From contig QNQO01007575.1 of the NCBI GenBank assembly GCA_003290165.1, positions 394,761 through 458,760 of the forward strand: a stretch of DNA of 64,000 bases, given 5' to 3'. Origin of the DNA: Berberis thunbergii (lineage: Eukaryota; Streptophyta; Magnoliopsida; Ranunculales; Berberidaceae). Positions 35,147-50,569 of this stretch are shown here, piece after piece. The position numbers and the translations under genes were made by a program. Positions within the stretch are counted from its first letter, which is position 1, and each line of letters opens with the position of its first letter. Under the pieces are notes generated by a model. It had not been told where the DNA came from. It saw only the letters and a list, made by a program, of their open reading frames with translations, and ran no database searches.

Positions 35147-36420
35147 GGCAACGACTACCTCGCACCACCAGTTCCTTTCTCTCACACCATTCTACTCTCC
35201 CACATCACCTACTTACTTTCTCACACCACCTATATAAACCAAAATCATTCATTTTTTCCCCTCACCATTCAAATCGACAATTGTTTCTCCCTCCCCCATT
35301 CGAAATCTCTTATTCCAAATCTCTATCCACACTCAAATTTCTTGCAAAGCTTCTTCCTCTCCCTAAAAAAACTCTCAAAATCTCTTCAAAGTCAAAACCC
35401 TTAAACTTAAACTCAATAAATATGCGCAACTTAACATAACAGAGAAACTCAAACCCAAAACAAAAAAAATGCAAAATAGGGTAACTTTCGGCTAATTTAA
35501 ACCCTCAAATAAGACAAATTCTCAAGCTCATCAAAACACGAAAATTGTAGTACTATGAGTTATCTAATAAACACAACTTGAATCACTTTAAAATGTTTTG
35601 AAATGAGCAAGTTATGATCATTTTATCTAAATTTGCGCAAACATGTCCGAAAAATGAAAAGGGATAGTGTTTCTGACTTTCGACCAACTTATGTGCTCGA
35701 TCTGGGATACCTCGCAGCACTTTGCAAACAATTTTTTTTTCTGCGTGACTTTACTAAAATGATCATAACTTTTTCATTTCAAAACATTTTCAAGTGATTC
35801 AAGTTGTGTTTGTTAGATAACTGAGAGTACTACAACTTTTGTGTTTTGACCAACTTCAGAATCGGTCTCGATCGAGCACATAAGTTGGTCAAAAATTAGG
35901 AACACTATCCCGTTTTCATTTTTTTGACAGATTTGCACGACTTTAGTAAAATTATCATAACTTGCTCATTTCAAAACATTTTCAAATGATTCAAGTTATG
36001 TTTATTAGATAACTCATAGTACTAAAATTGTCATGTTTTGATGAGCTTGAGAATTGGTCTTAGTTGAGGTTTTAAATTAGTTCGAAAGTTACTCTATTTT
36101 TTTATTTTTTTTTTGAGTTTGGATTTGTTTGTTATGTTAAATTATGCATATTTATTGAATTTGGGTTTAAATGTTTCAATTTTAAGGGGATTTTGAGAGT
36201 TTTCAAGGAAGAATGAGGAGATTTGCAAGAAATTTGAGTGTGGAAAGTGATTTGGAAGAGAAGATTTCGAATGGGGAGGGAGGAACCATTGCCTTGTTGA
36301 TTTTAATTGCGAGAGAAAAAATGAATTATTTTTATTTATATAGGTGATGTGAGAAAGTAATAAAAAAAAAACCAATGATAGTGTGAAAAGAGGATATGAT
36401 AATGCGAGGTAATCATTACC
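35147..36420. mobile_element. foldback (long hairpin) element, about 550-bp arms
   Basis: The left arm (about 35147-35702) and right arm (about 35871-36420) are inverted copies. Examples: TACCTCGCA against TGCGAGGTA, TTTCCACACTCAAATTTCTTG (left, CTATCCACACTC) against its complement, and CATAGTACTACAATTTTCG-like sequence in both. The loop (35703-35870) carries one more diverged copy of the arm segment around TAAAATGATCATAAC. A long perfect-to-near-perfect hairpin could fold from either strand. No coding capacity is evident. Confidence 0.8.
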
Positions 36421-37058
36421 TTTTTCTTAAAAGTAGATTTTACTTTCTTGCATAAAACTAAGAGACATGATGATCTTCACTTCAAGTGCAATATATATAT
36501 ATATTCCATTATAAAGTTTCATTCTCCACAAACGTCATGGGATTTGAAAGAATAGGTCTATGTTTGGTTCTTAAAAAAATATAAAATTAAAGGTAAACAA
36601 TAAAATAAATGAAAAAGGAAGAGAAAGAGAAAGAGAAATAGAAATAGAAAGAAAGGAAAATCATGACATGTTTTAGAGCCAGCTTGGTTGCGTAAAACTA
36701 AGAAACTTGATCATGCATCTACACCTTCAAGTGCAAAACATAATCTTTCATTGATAAATGATTTTATTGTATATCTCAAATTAAGAGAGCTCTTACAACA
36801 AGAAATCTGCTTGTTGATCCTTTCAAGATCAAAAACTTCATTGGTCTACAGAGAAAAGATCGGTTGAACATATTACTCTTGCACATAAGTAAAATATTAC
36901 AAATACCTTGGATCTTTACATAGTTCATCATTGAAATTCATAGAAGATTACCTCCCAACAAAATTTCCTTGTACAAGGTCAATTTTCTCTGGGAAGAAAT
37001 TTTTATTCCAAATATTTACTATCATATATCAATGATGTCGAAAAGGAGTACTCATTGG
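36421..37058. other. intergenic / 3' flank of the PSY-type gene
   Basis: It contains a second copy of the 30300-30430 block at about 36510-36670 and then unique AT-rich DNA. The last part is probably the 3' UTR of the minus-strand peptide gene. Confidence 0.5.
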
Positions 37059-37755
37059 TCAAGGATACTTGCCACCACCAGGTTTCCCTTTCCTTGGGTC
37101 GTGCTTCGTGTTAGGACCTCCATAGTCATACATCAGCTCATCATCAAGAACAACCTGCTTAAGCTTCCTCATCTTCATGTTACAAAACACATTGTAAATC
37201 AGTAAAGAAGTTAAACCTCGTGCAATAATATAATATTTGTGTCCAAAACAGACGTTTCCTTTAATTTCTGTTTCAACTTTCATTGCGATATATGTATAGT
37301 TATAATAACTAGTGAAAGTAGTCAAGCTAAATTTCAGCTCGGGTTACCAGAGTATGTACTAAAAGCAGAGCAAGATTATAAGACTGCAGGGGGATCTATC
37401 GTCAAAATCATCACTTGGGTATATGAAATAAATTTCTCTCTCATCAAGATCTCCAAAGTGAAAAACATGCATACTTTTCATCTATGTAGGTTACACCTAA
37501 GTGCCTAGTTTGATAAAACACATGCATTGAGCAAAAATCTGGGTAACTGAAGTGACCTTGTGAACTGACAGCATGATCTTTGTGTAATCTTCAAAGCCTT
37601 TCACATTGCCTGCAAGAGGAGAGTATGTTATATTACTTAAGCAACAAATATCTTTAAAATAGTATGCATCCATGAAGAACTTTCTGACCTGCGAAAGAGT
37701 AAACTAAAAGTACGAGGAAGAAGATAAAGATGAAGGTCTTTGTTACAGAAGCCAT
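37059..37755 (-). CDS. PSY: secreted peptide precursor, PSY (tyrosine-sulfated peptide) type, three exons
   Basis: Exons (minus): 37755-37689, 37609-37557, 37172-37059; 77 residues plus stop, phases 1 and 0 joining. The first 22 residues are a classic signal peptide (MASVTKTFIFIFFLVLLVYS then FA). The C-terminus has YDYGGPNTKHDP followed by a basic Gly-rich tail ending GGGKYP. PSY peptides of Arabidopsis carry an Asp-Tyr-Gly-x-Pro...Lys-His-Asp-Pro core in which the Tyr is sulfated by a protein tyrosine sulfotransferase; the mature peptide promotes cell expansion and is sensed by leucine-rich-repeat receptor kinases. The core here is two residues shorter than that of PSY1 between the Pro and the Lys-His-Asp-Pro. 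The acceptor of exon 3 (ACATGAAG) is not pyrimidine-rich just before the AG and is the weakest point. A root-growth-factor-type peptide is less likely because the Lys-His-Asp-Pro block is PSY-specific. Confidence 0.8.
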
Positions 37756-38055
37756 AGTTGCTTCGAGTGTGGATAAGGTTCTTCAGAAGGGAGGGAGTCC
37801 TTTTATCCTTAACAGGTGGGAGGGATGAACTATTACAAGTTTTGTCATGTTGTATTCCACTCAAAAGCTTGGAAGAATGATGATGACAATGCAATACAAT
37901 CCCCCATTAGCCACCAACAAAAAGCCAACAGCACTAACTTATGTTACATCACAAAGAAACCAAACTTGCTCTTTTTTCTTCAGCAAAATCCTTTGCATGG
38001 CTCAACTCACCACTTTTCAGCTTGGTGCACACCTTTCCAATATTTGACTTTTGCC

Positions 38056-38181
38056 TTTTTTTATTTTTATATATATATATTTATTTCTTTTAACCCCTCC
38101 CAAACCCAAAAGTTGCAGGCATGGTTCGAACCCTAGAATTGTGATTTCATCAGCTACAACATAAGGATTATTCTTCTCCCA
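38056..38181 (-). mobile_element. short tRNA-derived SINE-like insert
   Basis: On the minus strand there is a box-B-like GGGTTCGAACCATGCC preceded by GTAGCTGATGAAATCAC, and a 3' A/T-rich tail (AATAAATATATATA). The 12-mers TTGACTTTTGCC (38044-38055) and TTGGCTTTTGCC (38182-38193) flank it and look like a target duplication with one change. Confidence 0.5.
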
Positions 38182-38193
38182 TTGGCTTTTGCC

Positions 38194-40388
38194 TCTACTT
38201 TCAACCTTAGTTTCAAATACAACATAAGGATTATTCTTCTCCCCACTAACATGCACCATTTGCGCATACCTCACGTTGGCCAATGAAATAGACACCCTTG
38301 AAAGTTGCTTCTCTTGAAGCAAAAACCTTCTTGTTTGATCTCACTTTCTAAATCAAGGGTATAGGAGAAGGCCAGCAGTAAAGCAAGTAATCAACCCAAG
38401 GATCTGAAAAGCATAATTGAGAGACACATAGTGGAAACAGTAGTGAAGGCAAAAATATTTTAATCTCGAACATATCAACTATTCAATGATAAAGATAAAA
38501 TTAATGATGCCCCAGGGGACAAAATGTCGGTAACTCTGGTGCTCTGTAGGGAAGAAATAAGGTGACTGAATGATGAACCCTACTATCATATTCTAAACTT
38601 ACCTACATAATACTATGCTGCTGGGATAAGAATAAACAAAACCCATTTAGAGCCTTTGATTTGAAACATTTAACCCAATGTTCACTCGAAAATGACCGAA
38701 AACCCCCCATTTTTTTTCTTTTAGGTATTTGTCCTGTCATTATGGTGTATGGGCGGGTGGACGGGTGAAAAGGACTGGAAACTCTTTGGTTGTCTCCTTT
38801 TTATCGAAAAACTTGTACTGGAGAAAACTTTGGTCATCTCCTTTTTTCGTTTTGTGATGTAATAGTGGTATTTTTTGTTTATTTACTGAACTGGTAATAA
38901 AATTAAACTTTAGAATAAACATACTTCACTGAGAGGCTACACATACCATTTGTAAATAGTGCACAGTGGATATACAGTGAGTGATTGTCAGAAGCAGAAC
39001 AGGTCGACAATCACTCACTAGACGACTACCAAATGGTTGAAACTTCTATTTTCTATCCTATGTAGCTGTGCTTTGTTTTGTTTTTCATTTTCTTAATTTA
39101 TCACTTACCCTCACCAATAGTTTTGGGGTTGTCAATTTTTGTATGGTTGCAGGGAGTTAATATCCCAACTAACTATAAATCTCCAAAATATGATGGAACT
39201 CATCCACCATTATTATTATATATATATGACTTAGACCAACCACTGTGACGATACTAAGGTGACAGCCAGACCACTTTCTCTAAATTAAGTTGACTACTTA
39301 ACTTGCCATCATCATGTTTCTCTCTAAAACATAAAGCTCATTAGGTAACCCGACACATCAAATATTCAACTCTTAAACAATCTTAGCATAACCCAACGTT
39401 TCTGACACTCAAAATCAGTAGGCATACTAAAAGCTGGAAGTGACAGAAAAAATAGGGAGCCAAAGTTTATATTTTATTATTATTTATGGTTGGGGGGGGG
39501 GGGGATGTCATTCAACAAGCAAATATGACAGATTATCACCACACAGGATCATTCAATCAAGTTCAATAATCCATGCTTTGACACTTCCTTTCTCTTTTTC
39601 TTGTGCTAAATCCTCTTCTTATTCCTTTACAATCTTGGGAAACTTTGTTCTCTAACAGCCATGCTTTTAACAGAAAATAGCAATGCCATGGTGAATTATG
39701 GTAGAATGGATTCACGTACCTGACTGTGTATAGGTAAAAGAAGACACTAACTTTGAGGGATGTGATATGAAAATCTTCCCCTTGACGTTGCCACTAAAGA
39801 GTATCTGGACTCTGAAAACATGACTATAAATATCAGTAACAAGCAATTCTTATTCATCAGCAAATCCAATTTTCTGTTATAAAACTGAAAAATAAATGCT
39901 TTGCATAGAATTAATATATACCGTACACTCCAACAGCAGACAGAAAATCAGTAAAACTAAGGTGCAAAGAAGTATTCAATTAAAAAAAGAAAAGAAAAAA
40001 AAGAGCCTAGTTCCTTTGACAAGCAGTCCAAGTTTAATTCTGCTCGTCGTAACAGTAATAGAGAAAATTAGTGAGGATAATGGCAAAACAGGTGCACTCG
40101 GTAAAATATTATGCTGCTGTTTAAGATCATAATATATGGACCCTAAATAATCATGTCAGCAAAATGGTAGAAATTTGGAATTCAAGTAGACAACTACCAA
40201 TTCTGAAAGAAAAATAATATTAAGAGACTTGTAAATGGTGTATACACTGAGAAAAAGCCATCCTCTTCTGAAAAATATCAGGAAGGCATTTTTACACATT
40301 CTTTAAGCAAAGGCTACACTAAAGTAACAACATGCTGTAATGAATAAATCAGCTTAGGTATTCTTTAGTGAACGAATAATAGAGCTTT
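38194..40388. other. intergenic stretch between PSY-type gene and BAM4
   Basis: No gene is recognised. It contains a 24-bp direct duplication (ACAACATAAGGATTATTCTT and following bases near 38157 and 38218), a G run at about 39492-39504, and AT-rich DNA. The last few hundred bases are probably the BAM4 3' UTR. Confidence 0.5.
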
Positions 40389-44690
<4,302 letters not shown>

Positions 44691-45543
44691 TGAGGACGAA
44701 AAGCAGAGAAATCGAAGCTAGGGTTTCGATTTGTTCTTACAGAGTTGCAAAAACAGAGAGATGGTTAACGAGAAAAACAAAAAGGCGCGAGTTTTAACGG
44801 AAAATGTGAACGACTCTTTACCAATGTGCAAAAATAGTTGATATTTTGGACATTTTCATATCTTTCAAAATTTTAGATATTTTGCAATATTTTGAACGAT
44901 GTTAATGTGCACGAATATATTTCAGATATTTTCGATGTGACGGCCATCGACCCTCCCCGTGATTGAAACCTTCACAAATTTTGATTAAATTTACTGTACA
45001 TTAATTGGATATACATGTACATTTTGAACTTTCTCGAAAGTGTCTCATTCATGATTCGATTCACAAATGGTGGGATGGAGAGGCGGTACAATACATTTGG
45101 GTCATGCACCCTCTGCGGAGGGGTTCCCAGGGCCGAGCCTCTCTGTTCTGGCATTGAACTCAGTGTTAGCCGCGCAGCCTCCTTTAGTCCAATAAGAACT
45201 GGCGAGGGTACATGTATATTTTGATTTAACCCTGCATTACCTATTTGCCTAATAGTTGAGTAAAACAAATAAACATTCTCATAATGGTAATTTTAGTGTG
45301 ACTCACTTACCCTCTTTAATAAACCAATTTTGCATAATGTTGATGTGTGACAAACGTCAAGCCTTTGTACTATGAAACAACGCCTAACTTTGATGGTACA
45401 AATCATGAAAGAGGTCATCTACCATCAACCAAGCAACTCTAAGTATACCACCAAAATGTTTGACAATAACCCACTAAGAAAAATGTCCACCAAGTAGATA
45501 AAATTTATAAATAAGCAATATCAAGCTGGTGCATAGAAAATAC
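44691..45543. other. BAM4 5' flank and intergenic DNA
   Basis: The first roughly 150 bases are the probable BAM4 5' UTR and promoter. A GC-richer patch at about 45080-45210 has open frames in both strands but no recognised family. The rest is AT-rich. Confidence 0.45.
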
Positions 45544-45804
45544 TGTAGAAATAAATACTTCAATTTGTGTGTATTTGATTCATCCCACAATAGGGATATA
45601 TATACAATAGGGTTTCTTGTCTTACAAAAAACAATCTTACAGAATATATTATAGATTACCTAAAGTTACAAGAATATATTCTAGAATATCCTGAATATAT
45701 ATTCTGTAAATATATATTCTTATATAACAATCTTACAGAATATATTCTAGAATATTCTAAATATATACATGTTTATATAATTAGAATATATACAGCTTTC
45801 TATA
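45544..45804 (-). repeat. 3' LTR of the Copia element
   Basis: Direct copy of 50319-50564 with one roughly 15-bp indel (extra ATATATATTCT-like unit). AATATATTCTAGAATAT-type palindromic motifs recur. Adjacent to the polypurine tract at 45805-45816. Confidence 0.93.
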
Positions 45805-45913
45805 CTCCCCCTCAAGTTGGTGCATAGATGTCTATCATGCCCAACTTGTTAACTGAGCTGTCAAACACTTTCTGATATACCCCTTTAGTAAGAACATCAG
45901 CTAATTGCTCCTC

Positions 45914-46294
45914 TCAGGTTACAAATGGAAAGCGAATAACTTTCCTGTCAAGATTCTCTTTAATAAAATGGATGTCAACCTCCACATGCTTTGTTCGATC
46001 ATGCTGAACTGGATTATGTGCAATCTGAATGGCAGTTGTATTATCGCAATGTAAATCCATAGGCCTTTGTAGTTTGAAACCCAATTCCTTCAGGACATTA
46101 CGGATCCACAACATTTCACAAACTTCATGTGACATACCTCGAAATTCAGCTTCTGCACTTGATCTAGCAACAACTTTATGTTTTTTACTACCAACAAAAG
46201 TGAAGTACCCTGATGTAGAGCGTCTATCAGTTTTATCACCAGCCCAATCCACATCTGTGTATCCAACAACTTCCAATTCATTTTTTTCAAACAA
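45914..46294 (-). pseudogene. Copia RNase H domain remnant
   Basis: The translation has GYTDVDWAGDKTDRRSTSGY, with the first catalytic Asp region, then SSAEAEFRGMSHEVCEMLWI and HCDNTTAIQIAHNPVQHDRT, with further catalytic acidic residues. These are the hallmark RNase H motifs of Copia pol. The frame is open for 126 codons but separated by a frameshift from the reverse transcriptase block. Confidence 0.9.
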
Positions 46295-46297
46295 TAA

Positions 46298-47391
46298 TCA
46301 TTTACCAGGCGCCATGTTCAGATATTTCAATATACGAAAGACTGCATTCATATGCTCTTCACTAGGACAATGCATAAATTGACTAACAACACTCACAGCA
46401 TAAACAATGTCAGGTTTAGTATGAGAAAGATAAATTAACCTTCCTACAAGGTGTTGATACCTTCCTTTATCAGTAGGGACTTGATCAGGAAGAATAGCAA
46501 GTCCATGATTCATCTCAATGGGTGTCTCTATTGGTTTGCAGTCCAACATCCATGTTTCAGCGAGCAAATCAAAAACATACTTCCTTTGTGAAAGTGAAAT
46601 CCCTTTCTTCGACCTTGCAACTTCAATACCCAGAAAATACTTCAGTTGCCCGAGATCCTTCATTTCAAATTCCTTCGACAGGTACTTTTGCAAATCATTT
46701 ATTTTTTTCGGATCATCTCCTGTAACGATCATGTCATCAACATACACAATTAGAGTTATAATCTTACCATTCTTGTGTTTGATAAACAAGGTATGGTCAG
46801 AGTTGCTTTGTTTGTACCCAAAAGCTCTCATGGACTTCGAAAATCTTCCAAACCAAGCTCTCGGAGACTGTTTCAGGCCATACAAAGACTTTTTCAATTT
46901 ACACACCTTACCAGCGTCTCTTGGGTTATTCTTCACACCTGGAGGCATATCCATATACCCTTCTTCCTCCAAATTTCATTGAGAAATGCATTCTTCACAT
47001 TGAGCTAGTGCAAGGGCCAATCTTTATTTGCTGCAAGTGACATTAAAATTCTAACAGTATTAATCTTCGCCACAGGTGTAAAAGTCTCCTCATAATCAAT
47101 TCCATGACGCTATGTATATCCCTTGGCAACTAATCTTGCCTTGTATCTATCAATAGTTCCATCTGCATTAAGCTTCACATTAAACACCCAACGACATCCT
47201 ACAATCTTCTTTCCAACAGGCTTGTCTACTACCTCCCATGTGACATTCTTCTGAAGAGCTTCTAATTCTTCATTCATTGTTGTTGTCCATTTTGGATCCT
47301 TCAATGCATCCTGCACGTTACTAGGAATAGATACAGTAGATAATTGATTAATAACAAGTGCATGTGACTCAGAAAGTCTATGGTTAAACAT
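46298..47391 (-). pseudogene. Copia reverse transcriptase remnant
   Basis: Blocks at 47391-47110 (WTTTMNEELEALQKNVTWEV; VGCRWVFNVKLNADGTIDRY) and 46972-46298 (KLKKSLYGLKQSPRAWF; YVDDMIVTGDD; YFLGIEVARSKKGI; HLVGRLIYLSHTKPDI). YVDD is the polymerase active site. The linking segment 46973-47109 has stops and a frameshift around LNVKNAFLN, so the enzyme is inactive. Confidence 0.92.
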
Positions 47392-47492
47392 AAGTTAGAT
47401 ATAGGGTATTTAGCTTGGGCTTTGATGTTTGGTTCATATTGCTTTTTAGGAACTCCCTTAGTAACCCTTTGTGATTTCCTAGGTTCAACACT

Positions 47493-49083
47493 TTATAACA
47501 CAAAAGACTCATTAGGGGTTAAAGATACCTGAGGTAGATCATTCTGAGCGAGATCTTCAGTTGCTGATGTAGAAGGGGGAATGTCATGTGCGTGAGTTTC
47601 ATATACATTTTGATCATTCACTTCTGTCTCAGGAGAGAATTGATCGCTAGGAACCAAGTGGTCAATTGTCTGCCCATTGGAAGTGTCTATCTCTTGAGAC
47701 AAGTCATTTTCTGCTGCTGCGGGAACAGTTTCTGCTGCTACAGGAACTTCAAATTGTTCCTCCAAGTGTTCAAATTCTTCAAAGACATCAATATTAGCAA
47801 TAGAACGAGGATTCCCTTCACTATCGCTCTCCCCCTGAAGGGAAGACTGGGAAACTCCCCCTGAGTAATATGGCTCAGATTCATGGAATGAGACATCAAG
47901 AGATATATGCATTCTGTCAGTGAGCGGGTCATAACATCTGTACCCTTTTTGGAGCTCTGCATAACCCACAAAAATACATTTCTTCGCACGGGGATCAAGC
48001 TTGCTCCGGTGTGGTTTTGGTATGTGGACATAAGTTGTGCACCCAAATACTCGGGGCTCCAAATTAGGCATAGATGGGATGGACAAAAGTGTATGAAGCT
48101 TCTGATAAGGATTATTGAACTCAATTACTCGTGAGGGAGTACGGTTGATAACATATACTGCAGATTTCACTACTTCACCCCAATAGGATCGAGGTACATT
48201 CATGCCAAACAGGGAAACACGAACAACTTCCAACAACTGCATGTTCTTTCGTTCTGCTAAACCATTCTATTGAGGAGTACCATAATTGGAGGTTTGATGA
48301 CGAATTCCATTTGACCGACAAAACTCAGACATAAGACCATTTACAAACTCTCCACCATTGTCAGATTGAAACACTCTGATGGATTGTTGGTACCGTGTCG
48401 CCACCATTTTGTAAAAATCAGTAAACATTCCAAATACATCTCTCTTACTTTTCAGTAATGACACCTAGGTCATCCGAGTGCAATCATCAATAAAAGTTAC
48501 ATAATATCGAGCTCCAGAAAATGAAGGAATTTTTGCAGGACCCCAAACATCGGAGTGAATTTTCATAAAGGGAACATGACATCTATTAATACTTGGCGAA
48601 TATGGAATATGGTGGCTTTTGGCCAGTTCAAAAATGCACAATGAAATTCTGAATCACTAACAACCGAAACAAATGAGGCTGCAACTTCTTAAGGTAACTA
48701 AAAGACATATGTCTTAAACGACGATGCCATAACCATACAACTTTCTTAGCATTATCGACCCTTATGACCTGATTAGCTTGCCGTTTATCTCCAGTCTCTG
48801 TCAGAACCAAGTAGTACAATTTTCCCCTTCTAACACCATAACCAAGAATCTGCCGAGTCAGAATGTCTTGAAATACACAGAAAGATGGATAGAACGTCAC
48901 AATACATGCAAGTGTTAGAATAATTTGACAGACAGACAAGAAGTTATAAGCTAGTGATGGAACAACTAAGACGGATTCAAGAGTTAGGGTATCAGATAAC
49001 ACAATAGAACCTTCTCCACTAACCAGAGCTGGAGACAACATTTTGAGTGGAAGCTTTAAGATTTTCCACAAGGTTAGGGTCAT
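47493..49083 (-). pseudogene. Copia GAG-pre-integrase and integrase remnant
   Basis: The GAG-pre-integrase domain is at about 48628-49083 (VVWLWHRRLRHMSFSYLKKL). Integrase core pieces follow: FQSDNGGEFVNGLMSEFCRS with a catalytic Asp (48464-48267), and RSYWGEVVKSAVYVINRTPS, then FVGYAELQKGYRCYDPLT (48242-47493). Stops separate the pieces, and a segment near 48470-48620 is frameshifted. Confidence 0.9.
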
Positions 49084-50170
49084 TTGTCATATGATCAGAT
49101 GCACCTGAATCAATTATCCATGTACTATTCGAAATAACTTTATCATTCATACCTGATTGTGCTACATTAGCAGAAGCACTGTCTAGATGTTCATTCCCAG
49201 TAGTAGCAATGGAAGCCTTGCTTATATTCTTTCGTGACTTCTTGGTGAAGTCCCACCAATCAGGATAACCAATCACTTCATAACATCTCTTCTTGCTATG
49301 GCCTAATTCTCCACAAACATTACACTTCTTATTTGAATATGGATTTGATTTACATGTAGGACGACGAGAAGGAGGATCGGAGAAGCCTGGAGGAGTAACT
49401 GCTCTGCTTTGAACAGCCAAAACAAAGCATTCAGTAGATACAAAACGCCCCATAGCCTGTTTCTCAGATTGCACCTTGCGGATGTAAGCATAGCTCTGTT
49501 CCAAGGATAACTTGGGTTCCTTGCGCAGGATCTTTCCACATACCTGATCATACTCTGAGTCTAGTCCACTCAAAAACATATGAACATGCAACCGTGACAT
49601 CATTGAAGTCTCATGGACTACACCTGCAACATTATTATTCTGAGAGGTCATCCTTTGATCAATCTTCTTTAAGATGGCCACCAATTCGTTGTAGTAGGTA
49701 GGAATAGGTCAACCATTCTGCTTTGCTTCAAAACACTTATTGTTTAATTCAAAGATCCGAGTTTCGTCAGAGTCTTCATAAAAAGTTTTATCCACAGCTT
49801 CCCAAATATCTTTTACAGTAGGAAGACGAATGTATCAGTTCATAAGAGAGGTCTCCATGGAATCAATAAGCCAACTTTTTACCTTTTCATTGTCTGTGGC
49901 CCAAACTTCATATCCTGGAAAATTCATATGGGGTTCAACCTTTGCGCCAGTCAAATAACCAAGCTTTCCTCGTGTTCTAATGCGCATCCACATGAGGGGA
50001 GCCCATATGGTGTAGTTGGATTCATCCAATGAAATAGTTTTTGAAAACGCAGAGTTGTCTTGTTGGGTGTAGTGGTGATGAATGACTTGTCAGGATGATT
50101 GAGTTTCTGGCATAATTGAATTTTCGGGATTTGACTGATTGTCATCAATTACAGATCCGACCATTGAGGA
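49019..50170 (-). pseudogene. Copia gag and protease remnant
   Basis: The gag start region reads DESNYTIWAPLMWMRIRTRG then KLGYLTG, typical of RE1-like gag. Three in-frame stops break it (near 50098, 49836 and 49711). The zinc knuckle CNVCGELGHSKKRC (CX2CX4HX4C) lies in 49684-49019. The protease site WIIDSGASDHMTND is near 49100-49140. Confidence 0.92.
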
Positions 50171-50303
50171 ATTCAGGTTTGAGATTCAAGGATTCGGGCA
50201 TGGTTTGATTTCACTGGTTGTAGTACACAGCGGTTTTGTGGTGTTTTTCGAGATTCGGAATTCAAAAAAATATATTTATGCAAAACAAGTTTAAAGGATT
50301 GAA

Positions 50304-50318
50304 CCTGCTCTGATACCA
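50304..50318 (-). promoter_or_regulatory. Copia primer-binding site
   Basis: TGGTATCAGAGCAGG on the minus strand, directly next to the 5' LTR end TTTCTACA. It complements the 3' region of plant initiator tRNA-Met. Confidence 0.9.
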
Positions 50319-50564
50319 TGTAGAAAGAAATACTTCAATTTTTGTGTATTTGATTCATTCCACAACAAGGGTATATATACAATAGGGTTTCATGTCTTAC
50401 AAGAAACAATCTTATAGAATATATTCTAGATTACCTAAAGTTACAAGAATATATTCTAGAATATCCTGAATATATATTCTTACCTAACAATCTTACAGAA
50501 TATATTATAGAATATCCTTAATATATACATGTTTCTATAATAAGAATATATACAGCTTTCTATA
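50319..50564 (-). repeat. 5' LTR of the Copia element
   Basis: Begins (element orientation) TATAGAAAGCTGTATATATT and ends TTTCTACA. Flanked on its outer side by the AATAC duplication (50565-50569, plus strand). Confidence 0.93.
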
Positions 50565-50569
50565 AATAC

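Larger units (their letters stand above)
45544..50564 (-). mobile_element. full-length Ty1/Copia retrotransposon (RE1-like), degenerate
   Basis: LTRs lie at 45544-45804 (3') and 50319-50564 (5'). The pentamer AATAC flanks the element (45539-45543 and 50565-50569). In element orientation (minus) each LTR begins TATAGAAAG and ends TTTCTACA. A primer-binding site TGGTATCAGAGC, the usual Copia site for initiator tRNA-Met, starts immediately after the 5' LTR (50318 downward). The polypurine tract CTTGAGGGGGAG abuts the 3' LTR. The domain order gag, protease, integrase, reverse transcriptase, RNase H is that of Copia. Several stops and frameshifts break gag-pol, so it is non-autonomous now. The two LTRs differ by about 15 substitutions plus an indel of about 15 bp by eye. 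Confidence 0.95.

Noticed and set aside
45015..45268. Possible organelle-derived insert in a GC-richer patch
   Set aside because: I could not match the translated frames or sequence to any plastid or mitochondrial gene.
46518..46982. 154-codon plus-strand ORF over the Copia reverse transcriptase
   Set aside because: Antisense shadow of the reverse transcriptase block.
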